64,000 nt of DNA from Bacteroidia bacterium (GCA_030428705.1 JAUIDI010000004.1:62001-126000), one strand, 5' to 3'. Shown: positions 15,853-24,466, numbered from the stretch's first letter. Notes: generated from the sequence alone by a model not told the origin. Program-made: numbers and translations.

Positions 15853-16697
15853 GAGATATCATGTAAGGTCAATACCGGAATTTTGGAATGGTAACCCATT
15901 TCTTTTACAAGCGGTTTTGAAAAGAGACTGCCAAAAAAGCTGTGCCTTCTGTTGACAAAAGCTATCATATCACTTTCACGGCTCTCAATAAAGGCACTGA
16001 TGCCCGATTGTACTTTTAAATCGCTCAGCGTATGAAAACTGTGGTCCATATTTTCGAGAATGGTTTCCAACAATTCTTTATTGCTCTGTTGTTCGGCACT
16101 TAGTTCCGATTCTTCGACAATATGCAAAATGCGAATAAAAGCCTTGTGGTATTGGGCAATCTCGAGCAAGTAGTTCAGCTCTTTTCGCTTGAAAGCGGTT
16201 TTATAATCCGTAGGGAAAACAATTTCCTTTGGTACATTGAAACGCGCATTTTCAGGAATGGCCAATACGGGCGTTTCCGTTACTTTTTCCATTGCATCCA
16301 CGGTATTTGTACCGAACACGATGTTATCGGCCCCTGTTGCTCCTTTAGTTCCCATGACCACGATGTCGATGTCCTTCTTGGCAATGACATCCTTGATTGC
16401 AAAAAGTACCGAGTTATAGGTCGATATCGTGTGAAAAGCATGTTTTGGGTTGTCGCCGTGTAAGGCCAGTATATCCAACAACTTGGCGAGTTCATTTTCA
16501 GAAGCACTTTTGGTAGCCTCGTAATTTTGTTCGCCAGGTTCGGGTACCATCATATTATCTATCGAATATCCATCAACGTTAAAGGCGTTCAAGAGATAAA
16601 ATTCACAACTTTGATCCTTGTAGAGATCAAGGGCGTACCGAATCGCATTCAGTGAGTTCTTCGAGAAATCGGTTGGCAACAATACTCTCTTGTCCAT
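15849..16697 (-). CDS. Universal stress protein, tandem UspA domains (copy 1)
   Basis: A 282-residue protein made of two UspA domains. The first keeps the ATP-binding loop G-2x-G-9x-G-T (GTKGATGADNIVFGT, about residue 117-131). The second (about 145-280) lacks it. It opens the operon that continues with the eRF1-like protein, MscS, ATP-cone and beta-CASP genes, a combination that suggests protection of translation and envelope under stress. A Crp/FNR-type palindrome sits 57 bases before its start. Confidence 0.93.
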   Translation of the reverse strand: MDKRVLLPTDFSKNSLNAIRYALDLYKDQSCEFYLLNAFNVDGYSIDNMMVPEPGEQNYEATKSASENELAKLLDILALHGDNPKHAFHTISTYNSVLFAIKDVIAKKDIDIVVMGTKGATGADNIVFGTNTVDAMEKVTETPVLAIPENARFNVPKEIVFPTDYKTAFKRKELNYLLEIAQYHKAFIRILHIVEESELSAEQQSNKELLETILENMDHSFHTLSDLKVQSGISAFIESRESDMIAFVNRRHSFFGSLFSKPLVKEMGYHSKIPVLTLHDIS

Positions 16698-16722
16698 AAC
16701 AATTAATTTTAGGGTTATGACA

Positions 16723-16765
16723 TAAAGTTAAATGCAATTGTCGCGATTCGGTATGACGAAGGTCA
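16723..16765 (-). promoter_or_regulatory. Crp/FNR-type box and -7 element before UspA copy 1
   Basis: Minus-strand TGACCTTCGTCA (16754-16765) is followed after exactly 23 nt by TAACTTTA (16723-16730). The palindrome overlaps the stop codon of the upstream UspA gene, showing a second promoter within the island. Confidence 0.7.
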
Positions 16766-17608
16766 GTCGGAATATGGAATGACCAAAAATGGGATTTTGT
16801 TATCAAACCCTACACGCTTGATGACGGGTTCCCGTGTCATTCGGTCCAAAAAGCTGTGTTGGTAATTGACCATGGCCAGCATGTCGATATCAAGCTCTTC
16901 TAAAAAAGTGTCGATGGCGGTCGCTTTGCTTTTGAATAGGGGCATCCAATGAAATGAATGTTCAAAGGGCAAAAGATATTCCAAAAGAACACTTTTATTC
17001 ATTATTTGATGATTGTTCAAAACCTCTTCTTCATTGATATGCATGACCCTTATTTTCGACTTGTACCTTTTTGCTATGAAGAGAAGCGGCTGCAAGAGTC
17101 CTGCGTCATACGGATGCTGATAATCGGTCACGAACGCAATTTCGTTAGGTGATGCAAAATTTATCGCTTTGGGAATCGTCAAAACAGGGCAGTGTTTGAT
17201 CTTACTTGTTACATCAAGTGCATTGCTGCCCATAAAAATGGCTTCGATCTCGGCACGCCCACTATTACCCATTATTATCAGGTCGATTTTTTCCGGTTTT
17301 ACGATTTTCGAGATTTCATCTACCAGGTTCCCACGTTTTGAGATGGTTTTGAAAGTATGCTTCGAATCCGCTTCATCGAGTCTTATACGGTGGCTGAAAC
17401 TTCGGAGTCCTTCAAACGACTCGTCTTCCAATTGCTCTGAAAGCTCTTTTCCAACGTTTTTGGCCTGTAGGGGAGTAAAGCTGTTATAAACGTTAAGAAT
17501 GTGAAATGTGCAGGGTTTGCCCTGCATCAGTCTTGTTGCATGAAAAAGGGCATTATACGAGTTATGCGAAAAATCGACCGGAACAAGAATATGTTTCATT
17601 TGGTTCAT
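16763..17608 (-). CDS. Universal stress protein, tandem UspA domains (copy 2)
   Basis: A 281-residue double-UspA protein. The first domain has the ATP loop GNSGRAEIEAIFMGS (about residue 115-129). It begins HILVPVDFSHNSYNAL, the usual Usp N-terminal strand-loop. It follows copy 3 with a two-base gap, so it is co-transcribed with copies 3 and 4. The four copies are paralogous rather than identical, so they diverged long ago. Confidence 0.93.
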   Translation of the reverse strand: MNQMKHILVPVDFSHNSYNALFHATRLMQGKPCTFHILNVYNSFTPLQAKNVGKELSEQLEDESFEGLRSFSHRIRLDEADSKHTFKTISKRGNLVDEISKIVKPEKIDLIIMGNSGRAEIEAIFMGSNALDVTSKIKHCPVLTIPKAINFASPNEIAFVTDYQHPYDAGLLQPLLFIAKRYKSKIRVMHINEEEVLNNHQIMNKSVLLEYLLPFEHSFHWMPLFKSKATAIDTFLEELDIDMLAMVNYQHSFLDRMTREPVIKRVGFDNKIPFLVIPYSD

Positions 17609-17610
17609 TT

Positions 17611-18450
17611 TTAATTATGTGGAATCACCATAAAGGGAATAGTAACATGGAATCCTATTTTTTTGATTATGGGTTCGATGAACAGGCGTTCAAAAAAAGT
17701 ATGTTTATTCTGAACCATGGCCAAGAGGTTCATTCGTTTATTCAATTGAAAACTATTGATTGCCTCGATGACTCCTTGACTTGGCAAATCGTATGACCGA
17801 TAGGCAATCTTTGAAAATATGGAATCCAATTTTTGTTGGTTTTTCACTTGATTTTCCGATAGCTCATACCCTGTAGAAGCATGAATAACCTCAATGCTAC
17901 CTGCATTGATTTCGGCAATGTTCAAAAGCTGTTGTAACTGTTCTTTTTGAAAATCGACTTCATAATCCGTTGGAAATAAAATCTCCTTGATAGGTTCATA
18001 TTCAAACCCGGAAGGTATTGCTATGACGGGGCAGGTCGCTTTTTTTATCACGTGCACAGCGTGCGTGCCGAACAGTATTTCTTTTGCACCTGTGGCTCCT
18101 TGCGTACCCATGATGACCAGATCGGCATTTTCGTTTTCAATGGTCTCCAAGACCTCGTCCACCAGGGTGTTGAAGGCCGAATGGAGCATATAGGTATGCT
18201 TAGGATTTTTGAATTCATTCTCGATTTTCGCTTTTACCTGTTTCAGATTTTCCAATGAGTTTTCCTGATAGATATCACCCAACCCTATTTGAGCCGGACT
18301 GTGCAAGACATATTCGGATTGATACACGGCCGGGGTATAGGTGTTCAACAGGTAAAAAGTGGTCTCAGTGTCCTTAAATAATTTCGCCGCGTAGCGAACC
18401 GCATTGTACGCATTATCTGAAAAGTCGGTGGGAAGGATAATTTTTTTCAT
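17611..18450 (-). CDS. Universal stress protein, tandem UspA domains (copy 3)
   Basis: A 279-residue double-UspA protein with an intact nucleotide loop GTQGATGAKEILFGT in the first domain (about residue 115-129). The second domain is more divergent. It lies 14 bases after copy 4 in the same transcript. It is most like copy 1 around the ATP loop (both read GATGA), suggesting these two are closer paralogues. Confidence 0.93.
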   Translation of the reverse strand: MKKIILPTDFSDNAYNAVRYAAKLFKDTETTFYLLNTYTPAVYQSEYVLHSPAQIGLGDIYQENSLENLKQVKAKIENEFKNPKHTYMLHSAFNTLVDEVLETIENENADLVIMGTQGATGAKEILFGTHAVHVIKKATCPVIAIPSGFEYEPIKEILFPTDYEVDFQKEQLQQLLNIAEINAGSIEVIHASTGYELSENQVKNQQKLDSIFSKIAYRSYDLPSQGVIEAINSFQLNKRMNLLAMVQNKHTFFERLFIEPIIKKIGFHVTIPFMVIPHN

Positions 18451-18464
18451 TTTTCAACTATGGT

Positions 18465-19310
18465 TTATCGCGCTACGTTCTGTAGCACCAAAAAAGGTAT
18501 TTTAACATGTAACCCTATATTGTCGATGGTTGACCGATGAAGGATTTCTTCCATGTAGGAATGTCTCGAATTCACAATGACAAGCATATCGATGCTCTTA
18601 TGAACAATATATTTCGTTATTGCGATCGTTTTATCTTTTTCATCGGAAGTCTCAAAGATTAAATTCGGCTTTTGCAGGCAGTCCGTTAAAAATTGTTTGT
18701 TGTCCTCTTGCCTATGCGATAGATTTTTCAAGGGATCGATGTACAAAAGATGGATCGTGGACCGGAAAGAACCCGTCATCTCGCATAGCAGTTTCAATTC
18801 ACGACGCTTATAGGGTAACATATAGTTCGTGGGGAAAAGCACTTCCCTAGGAGCATGGTATTCATAACCCTCGGGAATGGCCATAACCGGACAATGCACA
18901 TATTTAAGAACCTGCAGTGTATTGCTACCAAAAGTAATGGTTCTATCGTTGGTCTTTCCACGGGTGCCCATCACCACAATGTCCATATTTTCTTGAACGA
19001 CCATATCGTTCACCTCGTCTATCAATGAACCAAAAGCCGAAATTGTTTTATAGGTATGTTTCGGGTTTGGCGAATAGAGTTTAATGGCCAATCGTATTTT
19101 TTCCAATTGTTTTTCAGAGTTTCGAAAAATAGCTTCTTTCAATTCGTCGAAAGAACCGCGATCCTTTGATCCGTTTTGATGATACACTTCGTCGGCATAG
19201 GCATGTACAATGAAAAACTCGCTCCTTTCATATTTAAAAATCTGACATGCATATTTCAATGCATTGAAGGCATTTTCCGAAAAATCGGTCGGTATTAAAA
19301 CCTTTCTCAT
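18465..19310 (-). CDS. Universal stress protein, tandem UspA domains (copy 4)
   Basis: A 281-residue double-UspA protein, first gene of its transcript. The ATP loop GTRGKTNDRTITFGS (about residue 114-128) is intact. It is preceded by the best regulatory site in the island, a perfect TGATATATATCA palindrome with a consensus -7 box. In known bacteria Usp proteins accumulate on energy limitation, hypoxia or growth arrest; the promoter here fits an anaerobiosis or energy-sensing control. Confidence 0.93.
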   Translation of the reverse strand: MRKVLIPTDFSENAFNALKYACQIFKYERSEFFIVHAYADEVYHQNGSKDRGSFDELKEAIFRNSEKQLEKIRLAIKLYSPNPKHTYKTISAFGSLIDEVNDMVVQENMDIVVMGTRGKTNDRTITFGSNTLQVLKYVHCPVMAIPEGYEYHAPREVLFPTNYMLPYKRRELKLLCEMTGSFRSTIHLLYIDPLKNLSHRQEDNKQFLTDCLQKPNLIFETSDEKDKTIAITKYIVHKSIDMLVIVNSRHSYMEEILHRSTIDNIGLHVKIPFLVLQNVAR

Positions 19311-19336
19311 GGTATTATCTTTTTATCGGGATATTC

Positions 19337-19379
19337 CAAAGGTAGCTCCATTGCCATTCCAATACCATGATATATATCA
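19337..19379 (-). promoter_or_regulatory. Crp/FNR-type palindrome and consensus -7 box before UspA copy 4
   Basis: TGATATATATCA (19368-19379) is a perfect 12-bp palindrome. On the minus strand, exactly 23 nt later, is TACCTTTG (19337-19344), a perfect TAnnTTTG box. The palindrome centre is therefore near -41 from the expected start, the class II activator position. It is 58 bases before the start codon. Confidence 0.8.
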
Positions 19380-19508
19380 GTCTTAAAAAGAGGAAAAATA
19401 ATTTTAAGGACAAGAATGCCCATCCACAATAAGGTCATTCTTTACAAAAAGATTCATTATTTTTAAAAGATTCAGAAATCCTAATCCAAGTTATGTAAAC
19501 CCGACCAA

Positions 19509-20798
19509 ATGAAAACTACTTTGACCATCTTTGCATTTGCATTATTTTCTTTTGCAATTACTGCCCAAACGAATTCGATAAAAGCTTCCCTTCCACTTTC
19601 TGAAGCATCACCCCAAGAGGTTGGAATGTCACCGGAACGCCTTGGTAAAATCGATGGTATGTTACAGGAAGCTGTGGATCAAAACAAGATTCCCGGTGTG
19701 GTCGCATTGATTGCCAGAAACGGTAAAATTGTTTTCCATAACGCGTATGGCAACGCGAATGAAAAAGGTGAAAAACTGGCCAAAAATTCCATTTTCAGAA
19801 TCGCCAGCCAAACCAAGGCCATTAGTTCGACCGCCGTCATGATGCTTTGGGAAGAGGGAAAATTCAGGCTCGACGACCCCATTTCAAAATATATTCCCGA
19901 ATTCGACGAAGCACAGGTCTTGGACACCTTCAACGAAACCGATTCTACTTATACCACCAAACCTGCCGATAATCAAATTACCATCCGCCATTTGATTACA
20001 CATACTTCCGGACTGGGATATGGGGTCATCGATGGTGACGAACGCTTTAAAAAGATTTATGCCAAGGCAGGTATCACCGACTTGTTTACTACCAAGAATA
20101 TCTCGATTGAGTCAAGTGTCAAGAAGCTGGCAAAACTACCCTTACATCACAATCCCGGCGAAAAATTTACCTATAGCGAAGGGCTTGATGTTCTGGGATA
20201 TTTTATTGAGGTCGTTTCAGGAATGCCCTTTGACCAATTTTTGAGAAAGCGGATCTTCGACCCTTTGGGAATGAACGACACCTGGTTTTATCTTCCCGAA
20301 GAAAAACATGACCGCCTAGTGGCCGTTCAGCACCAGGTCGATGGAAAATGGAAGAACTATCCGGTTACTTTTTACGATACGGACTATCCTAAAAAAGGTG
20401 CACAACGGTTTTTTTCGGGTGGGGCCGGCCTCTCAAGTACTGCAAAGGATTATGCCACTTTTTTACAGATGTACCTGAACAATGGCGAACTCAACGGGGT
20501 ACGTATTTTGAGCAGGACCACGATACAAAGTATTATGGGCAACCAAACAGGAGACAAGTTCGGCGAGGGCAAGGAGCATTACGGGCTTGCATTCGGGGTC
20601 GTGAGCAAAAAGGGCCAAGATGCCGGTGGTCAAGGCAGTAAGGGCACCTTTGATTGGGGCGGTTATTTCAATACCCAATATTTTGCAGACCCCAAAGAAA
20701 ACGTTATCGGTGTTCTTATGAAACAGACCCAAGGCAAGGTCGATGACCAAACAGGTTGGAAGTTTCGACAAATGGTCTTTCCTTCCATTGATGACTAA
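19509..20798 (+). CDS. Serine hydrolase of the beta-lactamase/esterase (class C-like) family
   Basis: A 429-residue exported enzyme with a signal peptide (cleavage after ITAQ, residue 20). The penicillin-binding-protein fold carries the nucleophile motif SQTK (Ser100, Lys103) and Tyr222 in TYSEG, which stands in for the usual Y-x-N. HTSGLGYG and a C-terminal WGGYFNT loop are typical of EstB/AmpC-like esterases in Bacteroidota. It may hydrolyse esters, D-amino peptides or beta-lactams; sequence alone does not decide. It is transcribed away from the UspA island. Confidence 0.9.
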   Translation: MKTTLTIFAFALFSFAITAQTNSIKASLPLSEASPQEVGMSPERLGKIDGMLQEAVDQNKIPGVVALIARNGKIVFHNAYGNANEKGEKLAKNSIFRIASQTKAISSTAVMMLWEEGKFRLDDPISKYIPEFDEAQVLDTFNETDSTYTTKPADNQITIRHLITHTSGLGYGVIDGDERFKKIYAKAGITDLFTTKNISIESSVKKLAKLPLHHNPGEKFTYSEGLDVLGYFIEVVSGMPFDQFLRKRIFDPLGMNDTWFYLPEEKHDRLVAVQHQVDGKWKNYPVTFYDTDYPKKGAQRFFSGGAGLSSTAKDYATFLQMYLNNGELNGVRILSRTTIQSIMGNQTGDKFGEGKEHYGLAFGVVSKKGQDAGGQGSKGTFDWGGYFNTQYFADPKENVIGVLMKQTQGKVDDQTGWKFRQMVFPSIDD

Positions 20799-20882
20799 GG
20801 TGTTTTTCCTACGAGTCAAATAATTTTCCCCCTTTGGCGTTAAGAGATTATGATTCTCAAAATATCGTTAAATACATTAAAG

Positions 20883-21491
20883 ATGAAAAAATACCTCGTA
20901 CTTACCATTTTGCTCGTATCTACAATGGCCTTCGCCCAAAAAATAAAAATCAAGGAAGGCAATTTCGATTTTCTCAAAGGTCAAAAAGGAGTCAATGTCG
21001 AGTTTGTTTATGACAATATGAGCCTGTTCAAGAAAAATATATCCGAAACCCAATATATAGAGGAGCATTCGACCGAACTGGAAAAAAAATCAAAAGGAAA
21101 GGGAAAAATCTGGGAGAAAAAATGGGCGTCGGCCAAAGAACTTATCTGGCAACCCAAGTTTTTGGAATTGATGAACCGTTATTTTTACGAAGACCATGGA
21201 ATCAGTTTCGAAGAAGGACTTACCGATGCACAGTATACCTTGATCGTTGAAACCGTATGGATGTTCCCCGGGTGGGATGCCGGGGTCATGAAACAACCCG
21301 CCAAAGTAACTACCCATCTGAAATTCGTTGAAACGTCGAATCGAGAAAATGTATTGGCCAAGGTTACCAGTGAAAATGCACCCGGCGATCAATGGGGCAG
21401 TAGTTTTAGCGATGAAGACCGATTGGGTGAAGGTTATGCCAAGACCGGTAAATCGTTTGCAAAATTGATACTAAAAAAGGCCTTTAAGTAA
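20883..21491 (+). CDS. Exported hypothetical protein
   Basis: A 202-residue protein with a signal peptide (MKKYLVLTILLVSTMAFAQ). The mature part is Lys/Glu rich and ends in a Lys-rich helix (FAKLILKKAFK). I do not recognise the domain. The ATG at 20883 is preferred to 20850, because it starts right at the signal peptide. It converges on the halogenase-like gene with only three bases between stop codons, and no terminator was seen between them. Confidence 0.78.
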   Translation: MKKYLVLTILLVSTMAFAQKIKIKEGNFDFLKGQKGVNVEFVYDNMSLFKKNISETQYIEEHSTELEKKSKGKGKIWEKKWASAKELIWQPKFLELMNRYFYEDHGISFEEGLTDAQYTLIVETVWMFPGWDAGVMKQPAKVTTHLKFVETSNRENVLAKVTSENAPGDQWGSSFSDEDRLGEGYAKTGKSFAKLILKKAFK

Positions 21492-21494
21492 AAC

Positions 21495-22736
21495 CTAATT
21501 CTTCCCTTCTTTTTCAAGCTCCGCGATACGGGCAACTGTCTTTACCAGACGATGGTGGTTTTTGACAAAAGGGTTGGTTTTATCCCAGACATAACCTGCC
21601 AATACTGCACAGATCTGTGCTTTGATAACCGGATTGTCGTTACTTTCGAAAAAGATGGTCTGTAAATTGCCCGTATACCACTCTTTGACATAGGTGGCAA
21701 AAACATTGACCCCTTCTTTCATATGATGTACATAATCGGTTTCCCAATCCACTTTTTCTCCCTTAAGCTGACGCGTGATCAGTTTGGAGGCCTGTAAGGC
21801 CGACTCGGTCGCAAAGGTTACCCCCGATGAAAATACAGGGTCAAGAAATTCGGCACTATTACCGGTCAAGACAAAACCCTCGCCATGGAGCTTGGTGACC
21901 GATTTTGAAAAATTCATGATCGTCTTAGGTTCGAACTCATAGTCCAGACCTTCAAAACGATTGTGGTAATACTTCGAAAGCTTCATCATTTCCCGCAATT
22001 TTTGGGTATTATCCCCTTCCAGCGATTTCAGATAGTCGGTAGGGGTCACATAACCGATACTCGTATAGCCATTGGAAAAAGGAATCACCCATAACCATGT
22101 TTCAAGGCTGATAATATCAAAAGTGATAATGGTGCCTTCGTGGCCTTCGGGTCGTTTCAAATCCTTAACATGGGTAAAAATAGAAGAATGTTTGGGTATG
22201 TCAGAAGGTTTGTCAAGATTCAACAACCGGGGCAAGACCCTTCCATAACCACTTGAATCAACAATAAAGTTGGCCGATATTGTTGAGAGATTTCCTTCGA
22301 TATCCTTTATGGTAGTGACAGAGTTGCTCCCATCAAACTCGACCGCGATTACTTCATGTTCAAAAGCGATATCGACACCCCGGTCGATCAGTGTGTCGGT
22401 CAAAGTCTTGTCGAAATCGGCACGCGGTACCTGCCACGTCCAGTCCCACCCCTCTGTGTATTTTTTACTGAAATCGAAATTACATATCTTGTCGCCTCGC
22501 ATGAATCGTGCTCCGGCCTTGACCTCAAAATTCTGCGCCTTAAGAGCGTCCAATAGGCCTACTTCCTCAAAATGTTCCATACATCGCGGCAACAAGCTCT
22601 CTCCGATCACGAACCGCGGAAATTTGCTTTTCTCGACGACTTTTATGTTCAGTCCCTGACGGTGTAGATATGCTGCAGAAACCGCTCCCGAAGGGCCTGC
22701 ACCAATAATCAGTACATCGACATTTTCATTCTTCAT
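21495..22736 (-). CDS. Flavin-dependent halogenase-like FAD oxidoreductase
   Basis: A 413-residue FAD enzyme with N-terminal GAGPSG (12-17), GESLLP (45-50) and a Lys at 73 placed like the catalytic Lys of flavin halogenases (FEVKAGARF). It has the halogenase signature W-x-W-x-I-P (Trp215-Pro220, WLWVIP) and F-x-x-P-x-x-S-x-G (Phe298-Gly306), the latter typical of phenolic-substrate halogenases. It is transcribed divergently from the tyrosine ammonia-lyase, so it likely acts on the aryl end of the pigment, as chlorinated flexirubins are known. Some relatives with these motifs are plain hydroxylases or reductases, so halogenation is unproven. Confidence 0.82.
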   Translation of the reverse strand: MKNENVDVLIIGAGPSGAVSAAYLHRQGLNIKVVEKSKFPRFVIGESLLPRCMEHFEEVGLLDALKAQNFEVKAGARFMRGDKICNFDFSKKYTEGWDWTWQVPRADFDKTLTDTLIDRGVDIAFEHEVIAVEFDGSNSVTTIKDIEGNLSTISANFIVDSSGYGRVLPRLLNLDKPSDIPKHSSIFTHVKDLKRPEGHEGTIITFDIISLETWLWVIPFSNGYTSIGYVTPTDYLKSLEGDNTQKLREMMKLSKYYHNRFEGLDYEFEPKTIMNFSKSVTKLHGEGFVLTGNSAEFLDPVFSSGVTFATESALQASKLITRQLKGEKVDWETDYVHHMKEGVNVFATYVKEWYTGNLQTIFFESNDNPVIKAQICAVLAGYVWDKTNPFVKNHHRLVKTVARIAELEKEGKN

Positions 22737-22741
22737 TTACG

Positions 22742-22780
22742 TTCGATTTTCGAAATATTCAGATGGCTTGGGCCGCCCAA
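22742..22780. promoter_or_regulatory. Two inverted repeats in the divergent halogenase/ammonia-lyase region
   Basis: TTCGA/TCGAA arms (22742-22754) lie 6 bases before the halogenase start codon. A perfect 13-base palindrome TTGGGC-C-GCCCAA lies at 22768-22780. Both sit in the 194-base divergent region. They may bind a regulator of the pigment cluster; no regulator gene is seen in the cluster. Confidence 0.4.
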
Positions 22781-22859
22781 TAGCACCAAGTTGCGCACGC
22801 CGCCTTTGTGTTTGCCTCAATTACAGCGTAAAAATAAGGTATTCCTTCCCCATTTATTA

Positions 22860-22867
22860 TAAATTTG
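22860..22867 (+). promoter_or_regulatory. -7 box for the tyrosine ammonia-lyase
   Basis: TAAATTTG matches the Bacteroidota -7 consensus TAnnTTTG and lies 63 bases before the ATG at 22931. No clear -33 TTG is present at the usual spacing, so an activator may help. Confidence 0.45.
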
Positions 22868-22930
22868 CATGTCAAAATCCCTATTTTTACCCCCTGTTTA
22901 CAGAAATTATTGCGATAGAACCGACCACAA

Positions 22931-24466
22931 ATGCCAAAAATTAAAGGAAAGCTAGGAATTGAGGAATTTTACAGTATAATTTTTGACGGAGAACCTATTT
23001 CGATCGATGACGAAATTATAGCCACGGCACGGAAAAGTTTCGATTTTCTAAAAGAATTCGCCAGAAACAAAGTCATCTATGGCGTAAATACGGGTTTCGG
23101 TCCGATGGCCCAATATAAGATCAAGGACTCCGAAACCATACAATTGCAATACAATCTTATTCGCAGTCATGCTTCGGGTACGGGAAACCCGATTCCTCCT
23201 AAATATGTCAAAGCAGCGATGTTGGCCCGATTGAATACCTTGAGCCTTGGCAATTCAGGGGTACATACTTCGGTCATCGAGACCATGACCACTTTGATTA
23301 ACAAGAATATAATTCCGCTTATCTATGAACATGGCGGTGTAGGTGCCAGTGGAGACCTTGTACAATTGGCCCATTTGGCCCTTGTGCTGATAGGTGAAGG
23401 AGAAGTCTTTTACAATGGGGAAAGAAAACCGACCCAAGAGGTATTCGAAAAAGAAAATATCAAGCCCATTCATGTAGAATTGCGAGAAGGCCTTGGGCTT
23501 ATAAACGGCACGTCGGTAATGACCGGTATCGGTGTGGTAAATACCATTTATACCAGACGATTGTTGGAATGGATGATTGCATGCTCGTCGGCCATCAACG
23601 AAATAATGGAAGCTTACGACGACCACCTCTCAGAAGCTCTCAACATGACCAAAAAGCATAAGGGACAACGCGAAATCGCACGCTCTATGCGCAGTCATTT
23701 AAAGGATAGTTCGTTGACCCGTAAGCGCGAGCACCATTTATATACCGATACCAACGGTGGGGTTCACGTATTTGAGGAAAAAGTACAGGAGTATTATTCC
23801 ATTCGATGTGTTCCTCAAATTTTAGGGCCGATTTTGGATACCCTAGATGATGTTGAACGCATTCTCATCGAGGAAGTGAATTCGGCGAACGATAACCCCA
23901 TTGTCGATGTCGAAAAGAAAAATGTCTATCATGGAGGGAATTTTCATGGTGACTACGTCTCCCTTGAAATGGATAAGCTGAAGATTGTTGTGACCAAGAT
24001 GAGTATGTTGGCAGAAAGACAACTGAACTACCTATTGAATTCAAAATTGAACGATATACTCCCCCCTTTTGTGAACCTTGGGACATTGGGCCTGAATTTT
24101 GGCATGCAGGGCGTACAGTTCACTGCCACTTCCACCACTGCCGAAAATCAAATGCTGAGCAACCCCATGTACGTACATAGCATTCCCAATAACAATGACA
24201 ACCAAGACATAGTAAGCATGGGTACCAATGCCGCCCTTATTACTAAAAAAGTTATCGAAAATGCTTTTGAAGTAATGGCCATAGAAATGATAACGATCGT
24301 ACAGGCCATTGAATTCCTTCAGTTTCAAGATAAGGTCTCTTCAAAGACCAAGAATATGTACGATGCCGTTCGTAAAATAGTTCCCCCGTTCAAAGAGGAT
24401 CTGGCAATGTATCCTTTTGTCAATGAAGTAAAGAACTATATTATAAATCATCAAAATAAAAAATGA
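22931..24466 (+). CDS. Tyrosine ammonia-lyase (HAL/PAL/TAL family)
   Basis: A 511-residue aromatic amino-acid lyase. The MIO prosthetic group comes from Ala139-Ser140-Gly141 (GVGASGDLV). The selectivity pair is Ser79-His80 (LIRSHASG), as in histidine ammonia-lyases and, as I recall, the Flavobacterium johnsoniae enzyme, a strong tyrosine ammonia-lyase; the sequence is very like that protein throughout (QFTATSTTAE region). It turns L-tyrosine into 4-coumarate, the starter unit for aryl polyenes. It heads a long plus-strand run; its stop overlaps the WG-repeat gene. Confidence 0.9.
   Translation: MPKIKGKLGIEEFYSIIFDGEPISIDDEIIATARKSFDFLKEFARNKVIYGVNTGFGPMAQYKIKDSETIQLQYNLIRSHASGTGNPIPPKYVKAAMLARLNTLSLGNSGVHTSVIETMTTLINKNIIPLIYEHGGVGASGDLVQLAHLALVLIGEGEVFYNGERKPTQEVFEKENIKPIHVELREGLGLINGTSVMTGIGVVNTIYTRRLLEWMIACSSAINEIMEAYDDHLSEALNMTKKHKGQREIARSMRSHLKDSSLTRKREHHLYTDTNGGVHVFEEKVQEYYSIRCVPQILGPILDTLDDVERILIEEVNSANDNPIVDVEKKNVYHGGNFHGDYVSLEMDKLKIVVTKMSMLAERQLNYLLNSKLNDILPPFVNLGTLGLNFGMQGVQFTATSTTAENQMLSNPMYVHSIPNNNDNQDIVSMGTNAALITKKVIENAFEVMAIEMITIVQAIEFLQFQDKVSSKTKNMYDAVRKIVPPFKEDLAMYPFVNEVKNYIINHQNKK

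Noticed and set aside
19368-19379. Palindrome as a regulator of the serine hydrolase on the plus strand
   Set aside because: The palindrome is symmetric, but no -7 box lies 23 nt away on the plus strand, and the gene start is 130 bases off.
22886-22901. Two TTTAC motifs before the ammonia-lyase as a possible LytTR site
   Set aside because: They are 11 bases apart, not 21, and lack the CCGCA part seen in the other sites.
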